64,000 nucleotides of DNA from Neisseria sp. oral taxon 014 str. F0314 (GTDB taxonomy: Bacteria; Pseudomonadota; Gammaproteobacteria; Burkholderiales; Neisseriaceae), in contig NZ_CP040504.1 in assembly GCF_005886145.1 (NCBI RefSeq), positions 1,798,001 to 1,862,000 of the forward strand, given 5' to 3'. The notes under the pieces were generated by a model. That model saw nothing but the letters and a program-made list of their open reading frames with translations, did not search any database and was not told the DNA's origin. The translations under genes and the position numbers were made by a program. This document shows, in pieces, positions 18,631-28,083 of this stretch. Each line of letters opens with the position of its first letter. The stretch's first letter is position 1.

Positions 18631-20052
18631 TCAGCCGCGCCGCCAAGTCGTGCCGCCGGCGTTGTCTTCCAGAATGATTTTGTGTTCGTTCAGAAGGTCG
18701 CGGATGCGGTCGGACTCTGCCCAGTTTTTATCTGAGCGTGCCTGTTTGCGTCGGGCGATTAAATCTTCGATTTCTTCGTTGGAGAGGCCGTCTGAAACCG
18801 CACCGCCTTGCAGGAACTCGGTCGGATCGCGTTGCAGCAGGCCGATGATGCCGCCCAAGGCTTTCAGACAGCCGGCGAGATGTGCATCATTGGTTTTGTT
18901 CACTTCGCCTGCCAGTTCGAATAACACGGCAACGGCTTCAACCGTACCGAAATCGTCGTTCATGGCGGCGTAGAAGCGGCGGGTGTAGTCGTTGGCGTTT
19001 TCGGACAATTCGAACGCGACCGCCGGAGTGTTTTTCAAGGTGGTGTACAGGCGGGTCAGTGCGCCTTTGGCGTCGTCTAAATGCGCGTCGGAGTAGTTCA
19101 GCGGGCTGCGGTAGTGGGCGCGCAGAATGAAGAAACGCACGACTTCCGGGTCATATTGTTTCAACACCTCGCGGATGGTGAAGAAGTTGCCCAACGATTT
19201 GGACATTTTTTCGCCGTCCACGCGGATAAAGCCGTTGTGCAGCCAGTATTTGACGTGGCTGGCAATGCTTTGACCGTGATGTGTTTGCGCGTGGTCATGG
19301 CCGCAGGTATGACCGCTTGCGCCGACGCTTTGGGCGATTTCGTTTTCGTGGTGCGGAAATTGCAAGTCCGCGCCGCCGCCATGAATGTCGAAAGTATCGC
19401 CGAACAGGTTTTCACTCATGGCAGAGCATTCGATGTGCCAGCCCGGACGGCCGTTGCCCCACGGGCTTTCCCATGCGGGCTCGCCTGCTTTCGCCGCTTT
19501 CCACAACACAAAATCAAGCGGGTCGCGTTTGAAACCGTCCACTTCCACACGCTCGCCTGCGCGCAGATCGTCCAGCGATTTACCCGACAATTGTCCGTAA
19601 GCGGAAAATTCGCGCACGGCGTAGTAAACGTCGCCGTTTGCGGCGGGGTATGCCTTGCCGTTTTGAATCAGGGTTTCAATCATGGCAATCATTTGCGGGA
19701 TATTTTCCGTCGCCTTCGGCTCGATGTCGGGACGCAATACGCCCAGAGCATCGGCATCTTCGTGCATAGCCTGAATGAAACGCGCGGTCAGTTCGCCAAT
19801 GGTCTCCCCGTTTTCAGCCGCACGGGCAATGATTTTGTCGTCGATGTCGGTGATGTTGCGTACATAAGTGAGCGGATAACCGCACTCGCGCAGCCAGCGG
19901 GCAATCATGTCGAACACAACCATCACGCGGGCATGGCCTAAATGGCAGTAGTCGTAAACGGTCATGCCGCAAACGTACATACGCACGTTTTTAGGGTTAA
20001 TGGGGGTGAAGGGTTCTTTTTGACGGGTCAGGGTGTTGTAGATTGTGGTCAT
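18631..20052 (-). CDS. cysS: Cysteinyl-tRNA synthetase
   Basis: Charges tRNA-Cys in the cytosol. It is a class I synthetase of 473 residues, full length. [15 protein letters not shown] near residues 28-42 contains the zinc-ligand cysteine and the HIGH-type motif, ECSAM and HHENEIAQ supply further zinc ligands and active-site residues, and [10 protein letters not shown] near 275 is the KMSKS loop. A DUS near the 3' end encodes part of [14 protein letters not shown]. The restriction genes lie immediately upstream on the same strand, only 12 bases away. Confidence 0.97.
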   Translation of the reverse strand: MTTIYNTLTRQKEPFTPINPKNVRMYVCGMTVYDYCHLGHARVMVVFDMIARWLRECGYPLTYVRNITDIDDKIIARAAENGETIGELTARFIQAMHEDADALGVLRPDIEPKATENIPQMIAMIETLIQNGKAYPAANGDVYYAVREFSAYGQLSGKSLDDLRAGERVEVDGFKRDPLDFVLWKAAKAGEPAWESPWGNGRPGWHIECSAMSENLFGDTFDIHGGGADLQFPHHENEIAQSVGASGHTCGHDHAQTHHGQSIASHVKYWLHNGFIRVDGEKMSKSLGNFFTIREVLKQYDPEVVRFFILRAHYRSPLNYSDAHLDDAKGALTRLYTTLKNTPAVAFELSENANDYTRRFYAAMNDDFGTVEAVAVLFELAGEVNKTNDAHLAGCLKALGGIIGLLQRDPTEFLQGGAVSDGLSNEEIEDLIARRKQARSDKNWAESDRIRDLLNEHKIILEDNAGGTTWRRG

Positions 20053-20064
20053 GGGATTTCCTAG

Positions 20065-20850
20065 TTATTGTGGATTTTGAATAATTCTATATCGTGCAGA
20101 CCGATTCAGCTCAATACTGTTGTAATCGTTTACATCTCGAAATCCAAACTGCCAGATATAATAAATCAGCTCTCCGCCAATTAGCCTCTTTTCAAAAAAC
20201 AATGTATGAACTGTTTTCCCCTTAACTTGTTCAGTCCATTGACGATAAGGGAAATAGAGCTGCCGTATGATGATATTGGATGTACTGGAGTTTTTAGCTT
20301 CTACTAAAACAATGGAATCCCGTCCTTCGTAACCTGCATCTACTTCCGTTTGTATGCTGGAAATGTGTAGTTCAAAATTCTGTACCTTGCACCTGAAATC
20401 AGGCGAATATTTCCGCCCGCGTATCGTTAGGACAAGAGAAGGATCATTCATAAAAGTACGGATAAGGGAGTTCGCATAGGCAAAATCTACATGTTGCATT
20501 TCTGAATCGCCAACAACGGAACTTTTCAACTCGAAATCCAAGGTGGAATGATAATCTTGAACTTCGTCGGTTATGTTGGGAATATCAACATAGCCTTCAC
20601 CCTTAACGATATAGTACGAACCGTTTCTCTTAGGAAGGATAAACAACCCCTTATCTTTAAAAACCTGCGGGTGGTCTTCCCTGCTGTACTGCTTACACAA
20701 TCTATATACTTCTTTATCTGTTACTCGTGTAAACCCTTGACATGCCTGCTTGATTTGCGCAGCGGTAATTTCTGCAGGAGCAACATCAAAGTCATGATTG
20801 TGCAAGTCCAAATCATCAAAAATCTTATTCCATGCAATACTGGAAGCCAT
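20065..20850 (-). CDS. Probable type II restriction endonuclease
   Basis: A 261-residue protein from the ATG at 20850. The frame is open 9 codons further but overlaps the methyltransferase remnant more deeply. The segment EVDAGYEGRDSIVLVEAKN, about residues 171-189, fits a PD-(D/E)xK nuclease core (D...EAK). Its 5' end overlaps the remnant of an adenine methyltransferase gene by 26 bases, the usual layout of a restriction-modification pair. No other motif fixes the specificity. With its methyltransferase truncated, the enzyme must be inactive, silent, or protected by a methylase elsewhere. Composition is more AT-rich than the flanking cysS. Confidence 0.65.
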   Translation of the reverse strand: MASSIAWNKIFDDLDLHNHDFDVAPAEITAAQIKQACQGFTRVTDKEVYRLCKQYSREDHPQVFKDKGLFILPKRNGSYYIVKGEGYVDIPNITDEVQDYHSTLDFELKSSVVGDSEMQHVDFAYANSLIRTFMNDPSLVLTIRGRKYSPDFRCKVQNFELHISSIQTEVDAGYEGRDSIVLVEAKNSSTSNIIIRQLYFPYRQWTEQVKGKTVHTLFFEKRLIGGELIYYIWQFGFRDVNDYNSIELNRSARYRIIQNPQ

Positions 20851-21147
20851 TTTCCAACCTTTTCTTTGCCAATTCAAAAAATTCCGTTTCTTGTTCGCAG
20901 CCGCAAAATTTCCGCCCGTATTTTAATGCTGCCACGCCTGTTGTGCCACTGCCCATAAACGGGTCGAAAATCAAATCGCCTGTATTTGAAGCTGCCAATA
21001 TACAGCGTTTCAGCAAGGCAAGCGGTTTTTGTGTCGGGTGTTTGCCAAACGTTTTTTCCGTTTTGTTCGGCGGCGTAAATGTCCAGACACATTTCATCTG
21101 CTTACCGTCGTTTTGCGTTTTCATTGCATCTTCGTTATACAGAACAA
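20825..21147 (-). pseudogene. C-terminal remnant of a beta-class DNA methyltransferase
   Basis: What remains is the C-terminal half of an amino-methyltransferase: WTFTPPNKTEKTFGKHPTQKP, then the SAM-binding motif DPFMGSGTTGVAALKYGR. In beta-class enzymes the catalytic DPPY motif lies before this part, and it is absent here. The open frame runs to about 21208, but the first ~20 codons are only the translation of a DUS hairpin. The gene was therefore cut at that hairpin, which suggests recombination between uptake sequences. It cannot be an active methyltransferase alone. Confidence 0.85.
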
Positions 21148-21183
21148 GGTCGTCTGAAACCAGTTTTTCAGACGACTTTGATA
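21148..21183 (-). terminator. DUS-variant hairpin at the drg/methyltransferase junction
   Basis: AAGGTCGTCTGAA and its inverted copy TTCAGACGACTT form a hairpin of the mucosa-type dialect. It lies just after the drg stop and marks the truncation point of the methyltransferase. Confidence 0.7.
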
Positions 21184-21208
21184 AACGGCTGCACCCTATC
21201 ACATTCAC

Positions 21209-21982
21209 TTATAAACTGATAGTAACTTTCCGATAAATCCCCCGTCCGACGAATTCGATCATATTTTGATCGCGCAGAATCTGCAACTGCTGGCGGATTT
21301 TGTCTTTGATATGATTGTTTTCGGGAAATTGGATGGACAATTGTGTTTCAAATTCATACATTTGCGCCAGCGTAAATTTTTCGGGCAATTTGTCGATACA
21401 TTTCATGATTGCCAAGAGCCAGCCTTTCTTTTCCACTTTTTGTCCGCGCAGAAACAGGTTTGCCTGCCATTGCTTCAAAACGGTTTCGGGTTCGATGGTT
21501 TTTGCCTTGTCTATCAACAGGATTTTGCCGCTTTCGGGCAGCGAGGCGATATTCATCGAACACATGATGTAATCGGGGCGGTTCGGAATGCCTTTTTTAC
21601 GCGGCACAATCATGTCGGCGGTAATGAAATGCTTGGGAACCAGCATGAGCTGCTGCACGGAATAATCGGCTTTTTTGTAGGCAAGAAAGAAGAAGTTGGG
21701 ATTGGTGTCGGATTGGATGCGCTCCAACATGGTACGGTATGCGCCGTCTGGAACGGTTTTTCCGATTGTGTTTTGTTTTTTACTTTTTAATTCGTATTCT
21801 TCACTGCATTGCGGACAGAAAAAATCGGCAACGGGTTTGTTGTTGGTAAACTTTTTAATCGGTTTATTGCCGCAGCAGGGACAATAGCCGTTACGCTCCA
21901 TCCATGTTTCGGTTAAGACGCGGATTTGTTGGGATTGGCTTCGATAGCCGTTTGGTAATGCGGTGTCAAAATATAATTGCAT
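21209..21982 (-). CDS. drg: DpnI-type methyl-directed restriction endonuclease (dam-replacing gene)
   Basis: A homolog of DpnI, which cuts GATC only when the adenine is methylated. I chose the ATG at 21982 (257 residues); a GTG 18 bases upstream is possible. From this ATG the catalytic residues fall at D53, E64 and K66, the DpnI numbers as I recall them. The zinc-finger cysteines (CPCC near 34-37, CPQC near 56-59) are present, as is the C-terminal winged helix with IKDKIRQQLQILRDQNMIEF. In Neisseria this gene is known to replace dam. It implies that the host does not methylate GATC and restricts DNA from dam-plus sources. Confidence 0.92.
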   Translation of the reverse strand: MQLYFDTALPNGYRSQSQQIRVLTETWMERNGYCPCCGNKPIKKFTNNKPVADFFCPQCSEEYELKSKKQNTIGKTVPDGAYRTMLERIQSDTNPNFFFLAYKKADYSVQQLMLVPKHFITADMIVPRKKGIPNRPDYIMCSMNIASLPESGKILLIDKAKTIEPETVLKQWQANLFLRGQKVEKKGWLLAIMKCIDKLPEKFTLAQMYEFETQLSIQFPENNHIKDKIRQQLQILRDQNMIEFVGRGIYRKVTISL

Positions 21983-22031
21983 GATTATTGGCTGTGGCAC
22001 GGGCGGGCATAATCCCGCCCCGACATTCGGT

Positions 22032-22176
22032 TTTCAGACGGCATTGTCGGTTATCAGCAGTTTATCGAAAGTGATTTTCTGCAATGGTTTGGACTGCGTG
22101 AATCTGTTGTAGTGGCGGGTTTTGGAACGATTTGGCGGTTTTCAGACGACCTTTTGTTTCGGTAAAAGGTCGTCTG
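22032..22176. other. Mixed-dialect DUS cluster between obgE and drg
   Basis: One ATGCCGTCTGAA copy (reverse strand, about 22034-22045; meningococcal AT dialect) is followed by an inverted pair of AGGTCGTCTGAA (22141-22176; mucosa-type dialect). The house dialect elsewhere is AGGCCGTCTGAA. The hairpin probably terminates obgE. Confidence 0.7.
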
Positions 22177-22183
22177 AAACTTC

Positions 22184-23344
<1,161 letters not shown>

Positions 23345-23569
23345 TTAAATTTCGGGAATCTGTTGCCGGTTTCAGACGGCCTGTCGGCCCGTTGTCTGCC
23401 GGAGCCGTTTGGACGGAAGGTGTTGCTCCTGAAACGGGTCTATTCGGTTTATTATATACGGGATAAGCGTTAGGTTGGGGTTTCGGGGCTGGTGCTTTCG
23501 GATTTTGCCGGATAATCAATCCGTTCTTTCCATTTTTAAGGATGGCGGACAACGGCATCGGTATTGGTT

Positions 23570-23604
23570 TGTGAGGCCGTCTGAAAACGCGTTTCAGACG
23601 GCCT
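23570..23604 (-). terminator. DUS inverted pair after the TlpA-like gene
   Basis: AGGCCGTCTGAA and TTCAGACGGCCT face each other with a loop of about 7 bases, just beyond the thioredoxin-like gene. A further lone DUS lies at about 23370 in the 275-bp gap. I see no gene in the gap. Confidence 0.75.
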
Positions 23605-23610
23605 CTTGCT

Positions 23611-24099
23611 TTATTTCGCCAATTCTTTGTCGATTTCCTGATAGAGCGCGGCGAAATCGGGTTCGCCGACAAAGGTTTTCAGGATTTCGCCTTTTTTGTT
23701 GATGAGGAACGAGGTCGGGTAAACCTGTGTGCCGAAAGCTTGGGCGGCGGCTTTGTTGCCGTCGAACATGACGGTGAAAGGCAGGCCGTATTCGCGGACG
23801 TATTGGTTCACGCTTTCAGGCGGGTCTATCGGCTGGGCGATGCCGAGGACTTGGAAGTCTTTGCCCCGATAGTCTTTGGCCATTTTGATGACTTTGGGCA
23901 TTTCGCTGACGCAGCCGGGGCAGGACGGAAACCAGAAATTGATAAAGCTTACTTTGCCCCGCAAGTCGGCGTCGGACACGGGTTTGCCTTGCAGGTCGGT
24001 CAGGGAGAAGGCGGGGGCGGTTTTGTTTTCGGGAATGAGTACGAGGGCGAGCAGCGTACCGATGACGGCGACGGCGGCCAGGGAAAGCAGTTTTTTCAT
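23611..24099 (-). CDS. TlpA/ResA-like periplasmic thioredoxin
   Basis: A membrane-anchored or exported thiol-disulfide protein of 162 residues. The N-terminal hydrophobic segment (about 4-22) is followed by an AhpC/TlpA-type thioredoxin domain. FWFPSCPGCVSEM gives the CxxC pair at about C60 and C63, and VYPTSFLINKKGEI is the cis-proline loop. CPGC rather than CGPC suggests a reductase in the periplasm, for example in cytochrome c maturation or repair of oxidised proteins. Its start overlaps the end of the thioesterase gene by 4 bases, so the two are co-expressed. Confidence 0.88.
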   Translation of the reverse strand: MKKLLSLAAVAVIGTLLALVLIPENKTAPAFSLTDLQGKPVSDADLRGKVSFINFWFPSCPGCVSEMPKVIKMAKDYRGKDFQVLGIAQPIDPPESVNQYVREYGLPFTVMFDGNKAAAQAFGTQVYPTSFLINKKGEILKTFVGEPDFAALYQEIDKELAK

Positions 24100-24482
24100 T
24101 CGGCGGCGATGGTTTTCAAGGCGGTTGACAGGGGGGCGGGAATGCTGATGCTGCGCCCGTTGGCGGCGTTGACGGCCATCATTGTGATTTCGGCTTCGAC
24201 GGCGTTTTTGCCGTTGGGCAGGATGATGGTTTGGGTCAGTACGATATGGCGCGAGGTCATTTCTTTCAGACGGCCTTCAAAGCGCAATTCGTCGCCTTCG
24301 ACGGCGGGGCGGCGGTAGCGGATGTCGGCACGCGCGACGACGAGCATGATGCCTTTGAGTGCGGACAGCAAACCGTGTTGCTCAAAAAACGTCCAGCGCG
24401 CTTCTTCGAGAAATTCGAGATAGCGCGCGTTGTTGACGTGGCCGTAGCCGTCGAGGTGGTAGTTGCGGACGCGGACGTTCAT
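24096..24482 (-). CDS. YbgC/FadM-type acyl-CoA thioesterase
   Basis: A hot-dog-fold thioesterase of 128 residues. The true start is the ATG at 24482 (MNVRVRNYHLDGYGHVNN); the frame is open further upstream, but that part overlaps the next gene. DGYGHVNNARYLEF, about residues 11-24, is the 4HBT signature, with the aspartate/tyrosine pair at the position of the catalytic Asp. It probably hydrolyses acyl-CoA or acyl-ACP. It overlaps its upstream neighbour by one base and the TlpA-like gene by 4, forming a three-gene operon. Confidence 0.88.
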   Translation of the reverse strand: MNVRVRNYHLDGYGHVNNARYLEFLEEARWTFFEQHGLLSALKGIMLVVARADIRYRRPAVEGDELRFEGRLKEMTSRHIVLTQTIILPNGKNAVEAEITMMAVNAANGRSISIPAPLSTALKTIAAE

Positions 24483-24844
24483 CAGTTTAGGTTGATGGGC
24501 TGGAAGGCTTCGCGCGCCAGCGGTTCGTGTTCGAGGTCGGTGATGACGGTGGAAAGCTGGATGTCGAACCATTCGTTGAAAATGTCGGCGTCCAAATCCG
24601 GCCATTCGCGTTCGTCTTCGCACCAGTCGGCGAGTTCGGCGGCGAAAATGTCTTCGAAACGGGTTTCGATTTCGTCCCAAACTTCGTCGGCGGTTTCGCA
24701 CGGACGCACGAGGTAGGAATTGGCGTCGGCTTGGATGTCTTCGAGGGTCAGGCCGTCGAGGTGGTTGCCGGGCAGGGATTGCAGCCAGTTCCAAAAGGGT
24801 TCGAGCGGAATGAGCAGGAAGACGCTGCGGTTGACTTCGTACAT
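24482..24844 (-). CDS. Conserved acidic protein of unknown function
   Basis: A 120-residue soluble, acidic protein (MYEVNRSVFLLIPLEPFWNWLQ at the start; many Asp, Glu and Trp). It has no signal peptide, metal motif or known domain that I recognise. Its stop overlaps the start of the thioesterase gene by one base, and GAAGGAAAAC precedes its ATG, so it is genuinely expressed as the first gene of the operon with the thioesterase and the TlpA-like protein. Confidence 0.8.
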   Translation of the reverse strand: MYEVNRSVFLLIPLEPFWNWLQSLPGNHLDGLTLEDIQADANSYLVRPCETADEVWDEIETRFEDIFAAELADWCEDEREWPDLDADIFNEWFDIQLSTVITDLEHEPLAREAFQPINLN

Positions 24845-24915
24845 GGTGTTTTCCTTCGATTCAGGTAGGGGAATGATATAGCAAAGACCGAGGAAACGCT
24901 ATATTTGCACATTCG

Positions 24916-24958
24916 GAGGCCGTCTGAAAAATAGGGGGGCGGGTTTCAGACGGCCTTT
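24916..24958 (-). terminator. DUS inverted pair after the nitroreductase gene
   Basis: Two facing DUS copies with a G-rich loop, 22 bases beyond the nitroreductase stop. Confidence 0.75.
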
Positions 24959-24979
24959 GGCAGGTAACGGGTCAAAAAC

Positions 24980-25642
24980 CTATTCGACCCACTGGATGAT
25001 GTCTGCCGCAGCCTGACGGGTTTTGGCGCGTTTCGGTTCGCGGGAGCGGTAGCCGAACGCCACCATGACGCTGATGCGGTATTCGTCAGGGTCCATCAGT
25101 CCTTTTTCGGCCAGCAGGCTGTTGGCTTTGTCGAGTTGGAAGCCTTCCACCGGCGTGGAATCAATGCCGATGAGGGCGGCGGCGGTCATCATGTTGGCCA
25201 GTGCGATATAAGTCTGCTTGCATGCCCAATCGTGGAAGGTGCGCGGGTTTTCGGTAATGGCGAAATCGCGTTCGCTGAAATTCTTAAAGAATTTTTCCAT
25301 GATTTCGATGGTTTCAGGCGGTATATGGTGTACGCCGCCCCAGATTCTGCGCTGGTAGTCGGCCTGCATGGCCTGCTGCGTGCGCGCCAGCAGGATGACG
25401 AAATGGCTGCAATCCATGATTTTGCTCGCTCCCCAGGAGATGTCGCGGATTTCGCCGCGCAGTTCGGGATTCTGTATCACCAGAAAACGCCACGGTTCCA
25501 ATCCGAACGAACTGGGCGACAGGCGGGCGGACTCCAGAATGAAGTCGAAATCCTCGGCACTGATTTTTTTGGACGCATCATAACTTTTGCAGGCATGGCG
25601 GAAGTTGAAGGCGTTTAAAACGGTTTGTTTGTCGGCGAACAT
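24980..25642 (-). CDS. Nitroreductase-family NAD(P)H oxidoreductase
   Basis: An FMN-dependent flavoprotein of 220 residues of the nitroreductase fold. The RHACKSYD segment near residues 14-21 is the FMN-phosphate-binding start. ARLSPSSFGLEPWRFLVI (about 38-55) is the family core, and a glycine/arginine-rich C-terminus follows. It is expected to reduce nitroaromatics or quinones as a cytosolic homodimer; the physiological substrate is unknown. It is monocistronic and bounded by DUS pairs. Confidence 0.9.
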   Translation of the reverse strand: MFADKQTVLNAFNFRHACKSYDASKKISAEDFDFILESARLSPSSFGLEPWRFLVIQNPELRGEIRDISWGASKIMDCSHFVILLARTQQAMQADYQRRIWGGVHHIPPETIEIMEKFFKNFSERDFAITENPRTFHDWACKQTYIALANMMTAAALIGIDSTPVEGFQLDKANSLLAEKGLMDPDEYRISVMVAFGYRSREPKRAKTRQAAADIIQWVE

Positions 25643-25763
25643 GGTTTCTCCAATCGTATTTGTCGTGAAGTCGGAATAACAGGATACTGGCTGGCTTCTC
25701 CGCCGTCAAAGCAAAACGCGGGCTTCATCGCCGTTTTGACCGGCGCGGGCGGAGAATAAGGCA

Positions 25764-25797
25764 GAGGCCGTCTGAAATTTTTTCAGACGGCCTCTGA
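25764..25797 (-). terminator. DUS inverted pair ending the mla operon
   Basis: AGGCCGTCTGAA and its inverse are separated by only a short T-rich loop, just past the mlaA stop. Confidence 0.8.
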
Positions 25798-25818
25798 ATA
25801 TTTAAATAGCGGGCTGCG

Positions 25819-26670
25819 TTACTGCACCTGCCCCGCATTGCTGCCGCCTTCGGGGCGGATGCGGACCCACTCTTCGGCAACGGGTGCGGAAGCAGTCTGG
25901 GGCGTGTCGGCGGTTTCGGCGGGGGAAAGGTTGTCCGGCTTGCCGCTGTCTACCAGTTCGTCAATGTCGATGTCGTCATCGGGAGTTTGCGGTAAGGTGC
26001 CGCCGGTCTGCCGTGCGCGCATCCGCATGTAGAGGTCGCGGGTGTAGCTGTATTTGTCGAGGGCCGCACCTTCGAGGCTGTCGGTCAGGTTGAGCAGCCC
26101 TTCGCGGTTGTTGACGGCATTGAGTCCGGTGGTGCTCCAGCGTCCGGCCGAAGTATGGAACACGGCATTTTTAACGGGGTAGACAGTGGTGATGATGGAG
26201 CCTGTCGTGTCGCGCACGGTGGAAGGTCCGAGCAGGGGGACGACGAAATAGTTGCTGTTTTTCCAGCCCCACGAGGCAAGGGTGTCGCCCAGCGTATTTT
26301 TGTTGTTCGGGATGCCGCCGGCACCGGCGACGTCAATCAGTCCGCCCAAGCCGAAGGTAGTGTTGATGCCGACGCGCACGAAATCTTCGCTGGCGCGTTT
26401 GGCGTCCAGCCGCAGGACGTTGCTGCCGAAGCTGACGACGTCGCGCAGGTTGTTGAAAAAATTGCTGACGCCCGCGCGCACCGGTTTCGGCGTAACCTTG
26501 CGGTAACCGCGGGCGACAGGGGCAAGTACATAGTGGTCGGCTTTGTCGTTGATGTTGAAAACAAAGCGGTTGTACGGTTCATACGGGTCGGCGCTGTTGC
26601 GTTCCGCCGCCGAAGCGGGCAGGGCGGAGAGCAGCGTGAGTGAAAGCAGGGTTGCGGCGGTTTTCTTCAT
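25819..26670 (-). CDS. mlaA: MlaA/VacJ-family outer-membrane lipid-transport protein
   Basis: The component that removes surface-exposed phospholipid from the outer membrane and hands it to MlaC. I chose the ATG at 26670 (283 residues) because it overlaps the mlaB stop as ATGA. DPYEPYNRFVFNIND, ADHYVLAPVARGYR and a GLGGLIDVAG segment are family hallmarks. The signal peptide ends ALPASAAER with no cysteine, so this MlaA is not a lipoprotein, unlike the E. coli protein. An acidic, proline-rich tail (DDDIDIDELVD) extends the C-terminus. Confidence 0.93.
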   Translation of the reverse strand: MKKTAATLLSLTLLSALPASAAERNSADPYEPYNRFVFNINDKADHYVLAPVARGYRKVTPKPVRAGVSNFFNNLRDVVSFGSNVLRLDAKRASEDFVRVGINTTFGLGGLIDVAGAGGIPNNKNTLGDTLASWGWKNSNYFVVPLLGPSTVRDTTGSIITTVYPVKNAVFHTSAGRWSTTGLNAVNNREGLLNLTDSLEGAALDKYSYTRDLYMRMRARQTGGTLPQTPDDDIDIDELVDSGKPDNLSPAETADTPQTASAPVAEEWVRIRPEGGSNAGQVQ

Positions 26671-26942
26671 GAGTGTACCCATTCTCTGATTTCGTAAAGT
26701 TCGGCCAATGCCTGTACGGACTGGGGCAGGTTGCGGATTTCCAGTGAACCGTTGGCGCGCAGGGCGGTCAGCAGCAGCGATACGCAGGCAGAGTCGGCAC
26801 GGCCGACTTCGGCCAAATCAAGAATACGGATGTCTTTCAGACGGCATTGCCGCCCGAATCCGGCAAAAGCGGCGGCGGTAACGGTCTTGACCGTTATGTC
26901 GCCGCTGAGATAGAGGGTGCCGTCGCGTGTTTCTGAATTCAT
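26667..26942 (-). CDS. mlaB: MlaB, STAS-domain regulator of the Mla ABC transporter
   Basis: A small cytosolic STAS protein of 91 residues that binds MlaF and stabilises the MlaFEDB complex. The strand/helix pattern with DLAEVGRADSACVSLLLTALR (about 42-62) fits the STAS phospho-loop. It overlaps mlaC by 4 bases on one side and mlaA by 4 on the other. Confidence 0.9.
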   Translation of the reverse strand: MNSETRDGTLYLSGDITVKTVTAAAFAGFGRQCRLKDIRILDLAEVGRADSACVSLLLTALRANGSLEIRNLPQSVQALAELYEIREWVHS

Positions 26943-27541
26943 GACTTGCTTGCTTTGCCGCTGTTTTTGGTTTTCAACTCGTCAATCAGGCCGTCGATGC
27001 CTTTGTTTTTGACGGTTTCGTTAAATTGTCCGCGGTAAACCGTTACCAAACTCGCGCCTTCCACCGCCACGTTGTACACGCGGTAGCGGCTGCCGCTCTG
27101 GTATGTGGAGAAATCCATATTGACCGGTTTTTCGCCCGAATTGCTGACTTCGACGCGGACGACGATTTCTTTGCCGCCTTTATTGACGACAGGGTTGTCT
27201 TTGACGTTTACCTTGGCGTTTTTAAACTGGAGCATCGTACCGGAATAGGTGCGGATGAGCAGGGTTTGGAACTCGCGGGTCAGCGCCTGCTTCTGCATGT
27301 CGGTCGCCTGCCGCCACGGATTGCCCACCGCCAGCGCGGTCATACGCTGGAAGTCGAAGTAGGGCAGCGCGTAGGCTTCTGCTTTGCGGCGGGCACCGTC
27401 GGCATCGCCGCCTTTCAGAATCGACAGGACCTGTGTGGCGTTTTGGCGGATTTGTCCGACCGCGTCGGAGGGCGATGCCGCCGCCAGGCTGATGCTGAGT
27501 AAACCGATGCTCACTGCGCTGATAAACGAAATTTTTTTCAT
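26939..27541 (-). CDS. mlaC: MlaC, periplasmic phospholipid shuttle
   Basis: Carries phospholipid across the periplasm between MlaA and MlaFEDB. It has 200 residues: a cleavable signal peptide (about 1-22, ending SLAAA), then the MlaC/Ttg2D domain with MTALAVGNPWRQAT and GGKEIVVRVEV segments. Its stop overlaps the mlaB start, and mlaD lies 33 bases upstream. Confidence 0.94.
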   Translation of the reverse strand: MKKISFISAVSIGLLSISLAAASPSDAVGQIRQNATQVLSILKGGDADGARRKAEAYALPYFDFQRMTALAVGNPWRQATDMQKQALTREFQTLLIRTYSGTMLQFKNAKVNVKDNPVVNKGGKEIVVRVEVSNSGEKPVNMDFSTYQSGSRYRVYNVAVEGASLVTVYRGQFNETVKNKGIDGLIDELKTKNSGKASKS

Positions 27542-27574
27542 GTTGTTTTCCTGAATGGAACGGTATGGTTACGG

Positions 27575-28078
27575 TTATTCCGCTGCGGAATCGGCGGCTT
27601 TTTTGCTGTCGCCCGCGTTCTTTTCGGCAAAGTTGGTCATGAATTTGCCGATGAGGTTTTCCAGCACCATGGCGGAACTGGTTACGGAAATGGTGTCGCC
27701 GGCAGCCAAATCTTCGGTGTCGCCGCCTTGTTGCAGGCCGATGTATTGCTCGCCCAAAAGGCCGGAGGTGAGGATTTGGGCGGATACGTCGCTGCTGAAT
27801 TTATACTGGCTGTTCAGATTGAGACTGACTTTGGCCTGATAAGTTTTCGGGTCGAGCGAAATCGACGCGACACGGCCGACCAGCACGCCGGCGGATTTGA
27901 CCGGCGCATTCGTTTTCAGGCCGCCGATGTCGCTGAATTCGGCGTATACGGTATAACTTTTGCCGGAAGAGCCGCTGATTGCCGTACCGCCTGCCACGCG
28001 GAACGCCAGAAAGCCGACCGCCACCGCGCCCAGCAGGACAAACAGGCCCACCCAAAATTCTAAAATACTTTTTTTCAT
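27575..28078 (-). CDS. mlaD: MlaD, MCE-domain membrane protein
   Basis: A single-pass inner-membrane protein of 167 residues with a periplasmic MCE domain that forms the hexameric lipid-binding ring of the Mla transporter. The start is the ATG at 28078 (MKKSILEFWVG), since an earlier start would overlap mlaE. The transmembrane helix spans about residues 7-27. The MCE domain has FSDIGGLKTNAPVKSAGVLVGRV near 47-69. The C-terminus is Ala/Lys rich. Confidence 0.94.
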   Translation of the reverse strand: MKKSILEFWVGLFVLLGAVAVGFLAFRVAGGTAISGSSGKSYTVYAEFSDIGGLKTNAPVKSAGVLVGRVASISLDPKTYQAKVSLNLNSQYKFSSDVSAQILTSGLLGEQYIGLQQGGDTEDLAAGDTISVTSSAMVLENLIGKFMTNFAEKNAGDSKKAADSAAE

Positions 28079-28083
28079 TGTAC

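Noticed and set aside
21983..22000. GTG start for drg six codons earlier
   Set aside because: The ATG at 21982 aligns the catalytic residues exactly with DpnI numbering as I recall it; the GTG adds residues with no counterpart.
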